Assembly: GCF_031157355.1 (NCBI RefSeq)
Contig: NZ_JAVIFT010000002.1
Location: 372,001-436,000 of the forward strand
Direction: 5' to 3'
From: Hyphomicrobium sp. LHD-15
GTDB lineage: Bacteria > Pseudomonadota > Alphaproteobacteria > Rhizobiales > Hyphomicrobiaceae
DNA: 64,000 nucleotides
Under the pieces are notes generated by a model that made no database searches, was not told the origin of the DNA, and was given only the letters and a program-made list of their open reading frames with translations. Below are positions 63,165 to 64,000 of this stretch, in pieces. The first letter of the stretch is position 1, and each line of letters starts with the position of its first letter. The translations under genes and the position numbers were made by a program.

Positions 63165-64000
63165 CTAAAATCGCGGAGCGATCAGGGCTGCAGACGGGCG
63201 CTCGGAGAGGCGCTCGGCTAGGGCGGCCTCAAGGGCGGCGGCGCCCGCCTCCTTGGCCAAAGTTTCCGGCACCACCCAGGCGCGCCAGGAGCGGGCGGTG
63301 AATGTCCGCTCACATGTCAGCGCGCCGCTTGCCGACAGCCGGCAGGTGGGGTCGGCTTCGAGCGATAGAGGCTCGCGCCGGTCGTGGCGCATGATGCGCA
63401 GATCGATCGGCTGGATGTTGGCCGAGAGCGTTTTCAGATCCACATCACGGAATACGCAGGCGAGATGCTGGTTGCAGGCGGCGGCGCGGCGGCCGAGCGT
63501 GTTGCCGGGACCGAGGGCGGTTCCGCGGTTCATCGCGGTGGCGCTGCGCTCGTTGCCGGTGCTGATCCAGCAGGTGGGGCCGGAGCAGATTACCGGATCG
63601 GCTGTTTTCCTGCCGTAGCGGCGGATGCCGTTGGTGCCCGATTCCATGGCGAGCAAGATGGTTACGCGGGTTGTCGGCGTCGTGGCCTTGGCAGGAGCGG
63701 ACGGGCTCGGTAGAGCTGCCGCGGGTTCAGGCGTGGTTAGCCGCTGATGGGTGGGGGCAGGTGCGCCCAGACCCATTGGTGCGTTTTCAGTCAGGCGCTT
63801 ACGCTCGTTGCGCTGCTGCTCGAGCCTGAGTAAGCGCTCGGTGAGGCGCTGATGCTCGGCTTCCCGCGCGGCGGCGAGCGCTTTTTGCTGCTCGGCGGCA
63901 AGTTTTTCCGCGGCGACTATGCGTTGCTCGTCTTCTAGCTTGCGCTGTTCTTCATCGGCGCGCTTCTGCTCCGCCACGCGATTTTCTTCCGCGATGCGGT
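63165..64000 (-). CDS. hypothetical coiled-coil protein, 5' end beyond the window
   Basis: The frame is open to the right edge, so the start lies outside; the visible part is about 277 residues. The N-terminal part is Glu/Arg/Ala/Gln-rich coiled coil (EEQRKLEDEQRIVAAEKLAAE). After a Pro/Ala/Thr linker comes a compact domain with several Cys (VICSGPTCW, AAACNQHLACVF, PTCRLS...TCERTF), suggesting disulfides and a periplasmic location. I do not recognise the family. It converges on the GGDEF gene with a 7-base gap. Confidence 0.7.
   Translation of the reverse strand, partial: RIAEENRVAEQKRADEEQRKLEDEQRIVAAEKLAAEQQKALAAAREAEHQRLTERLLRLEQQRNERKRLTENAPMGLGAPAPTHQRLTTPEPAAALPSPSAPAKATTPTTRVTILLAMESGTNGIRRYGRKTADPVICSGPTCWISTGNERSATAMNRGTALGPGNTLGRRAAACNQHLACVFRDVDLKTLSANIQPIDLRIMRHDRREPLSLEADPTCRLSASGALTCERTFTARSWRAWVVPETLAKEAGAAALEAALAERLSERPSAALIAPRF

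Overview
The window looks like chromosomal DNA of a high-GC alphaproteobacterium of the order Hyphomicrobiales. A Hyphomicrobium-like organism fits best, but that is inferred from gene order and protein style, not from a marker gene. Supporting points are the ftsE-ftsX-ydcF-plsC block, the hisC-tyrC / metX-metW neighbourhood with a SAM-II riboswitch, the rpmF-mtgA-ispA block, the phaA-phaB-phaR locus, a CpdR-like regulator, a cobalamin-dependent ribonucleotide reductase and rhizobial-type interspersed palindromes. No rRNA, tRNA, CRISPR array, prophage or transposase was seen.

Layout. 0-10 kb: the start of a MOSC-like gene, nnrU, an orphan SLATT-type membrane protein, moaA, an oxalate/formate-type MFS transporter, mobA-mobB and an orphan TRAP binding lipoprotein. 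10-18 kb: cpdR-like and hpt, then ftsE-ftsX-ydcF-plsC, then the class II ribonucleotide reductase behind a candidate SOS box and promoter. 18-28 kb: crcB, chaC, tyrC, hisC, then riboswitch-metX-metW, a methyltransferase, gloB and a DUF985 cupin. 28-39 kb: a NYN/OST-HTH protein, phaB-phaA/phaR, an EAL protein, rpmF, mtgA and ispA. 39-47 kb: an unusual three-gene cluster, ispG, znuB-znuC-zur and a divergent thiolase with altered catalytic motifs. 47-54 kb: a 1103-residue membrane coiled-coil protein, a VWA protein and an L,D-transpeptidase. 54-64 kb: infC with an apparent AUC start, a glycosyltransferase, an alpha/beta hydrolase, a polysaccharide trio (flippase, O-antigen ligase-like protein, initiating sugar transferase), a GAF-GGDEF protein and a truncated coiled-coil gene.

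The best candidate for an undescribed system is at 39084-42151. Adjacent genes encode both subunits of a thiamine-diphosphate 2-oxoacid dehydrogenase E1 and a protein that joins a lipoyl domain and an E1/E3-binding domain to a PglD/NeuD-type left-handed beta-helix acyltransferase, in place of the normal E2 catalytic core. This suggests a machine that makes an acyl group from a 2-oxoacid on a lipoyl arm and hands it to a small-molecule acceptor rather than to CoA.

Other notable signals are the GAAC-N7-GAAC box next to a promoter upstream of the ribonucleotide reductase, a two-stem repeat family with compensatory base changes, a REP-like GTCAT...ATCCAG palindrome family, and start-codon corrections for infC and the glycosyltransferase.
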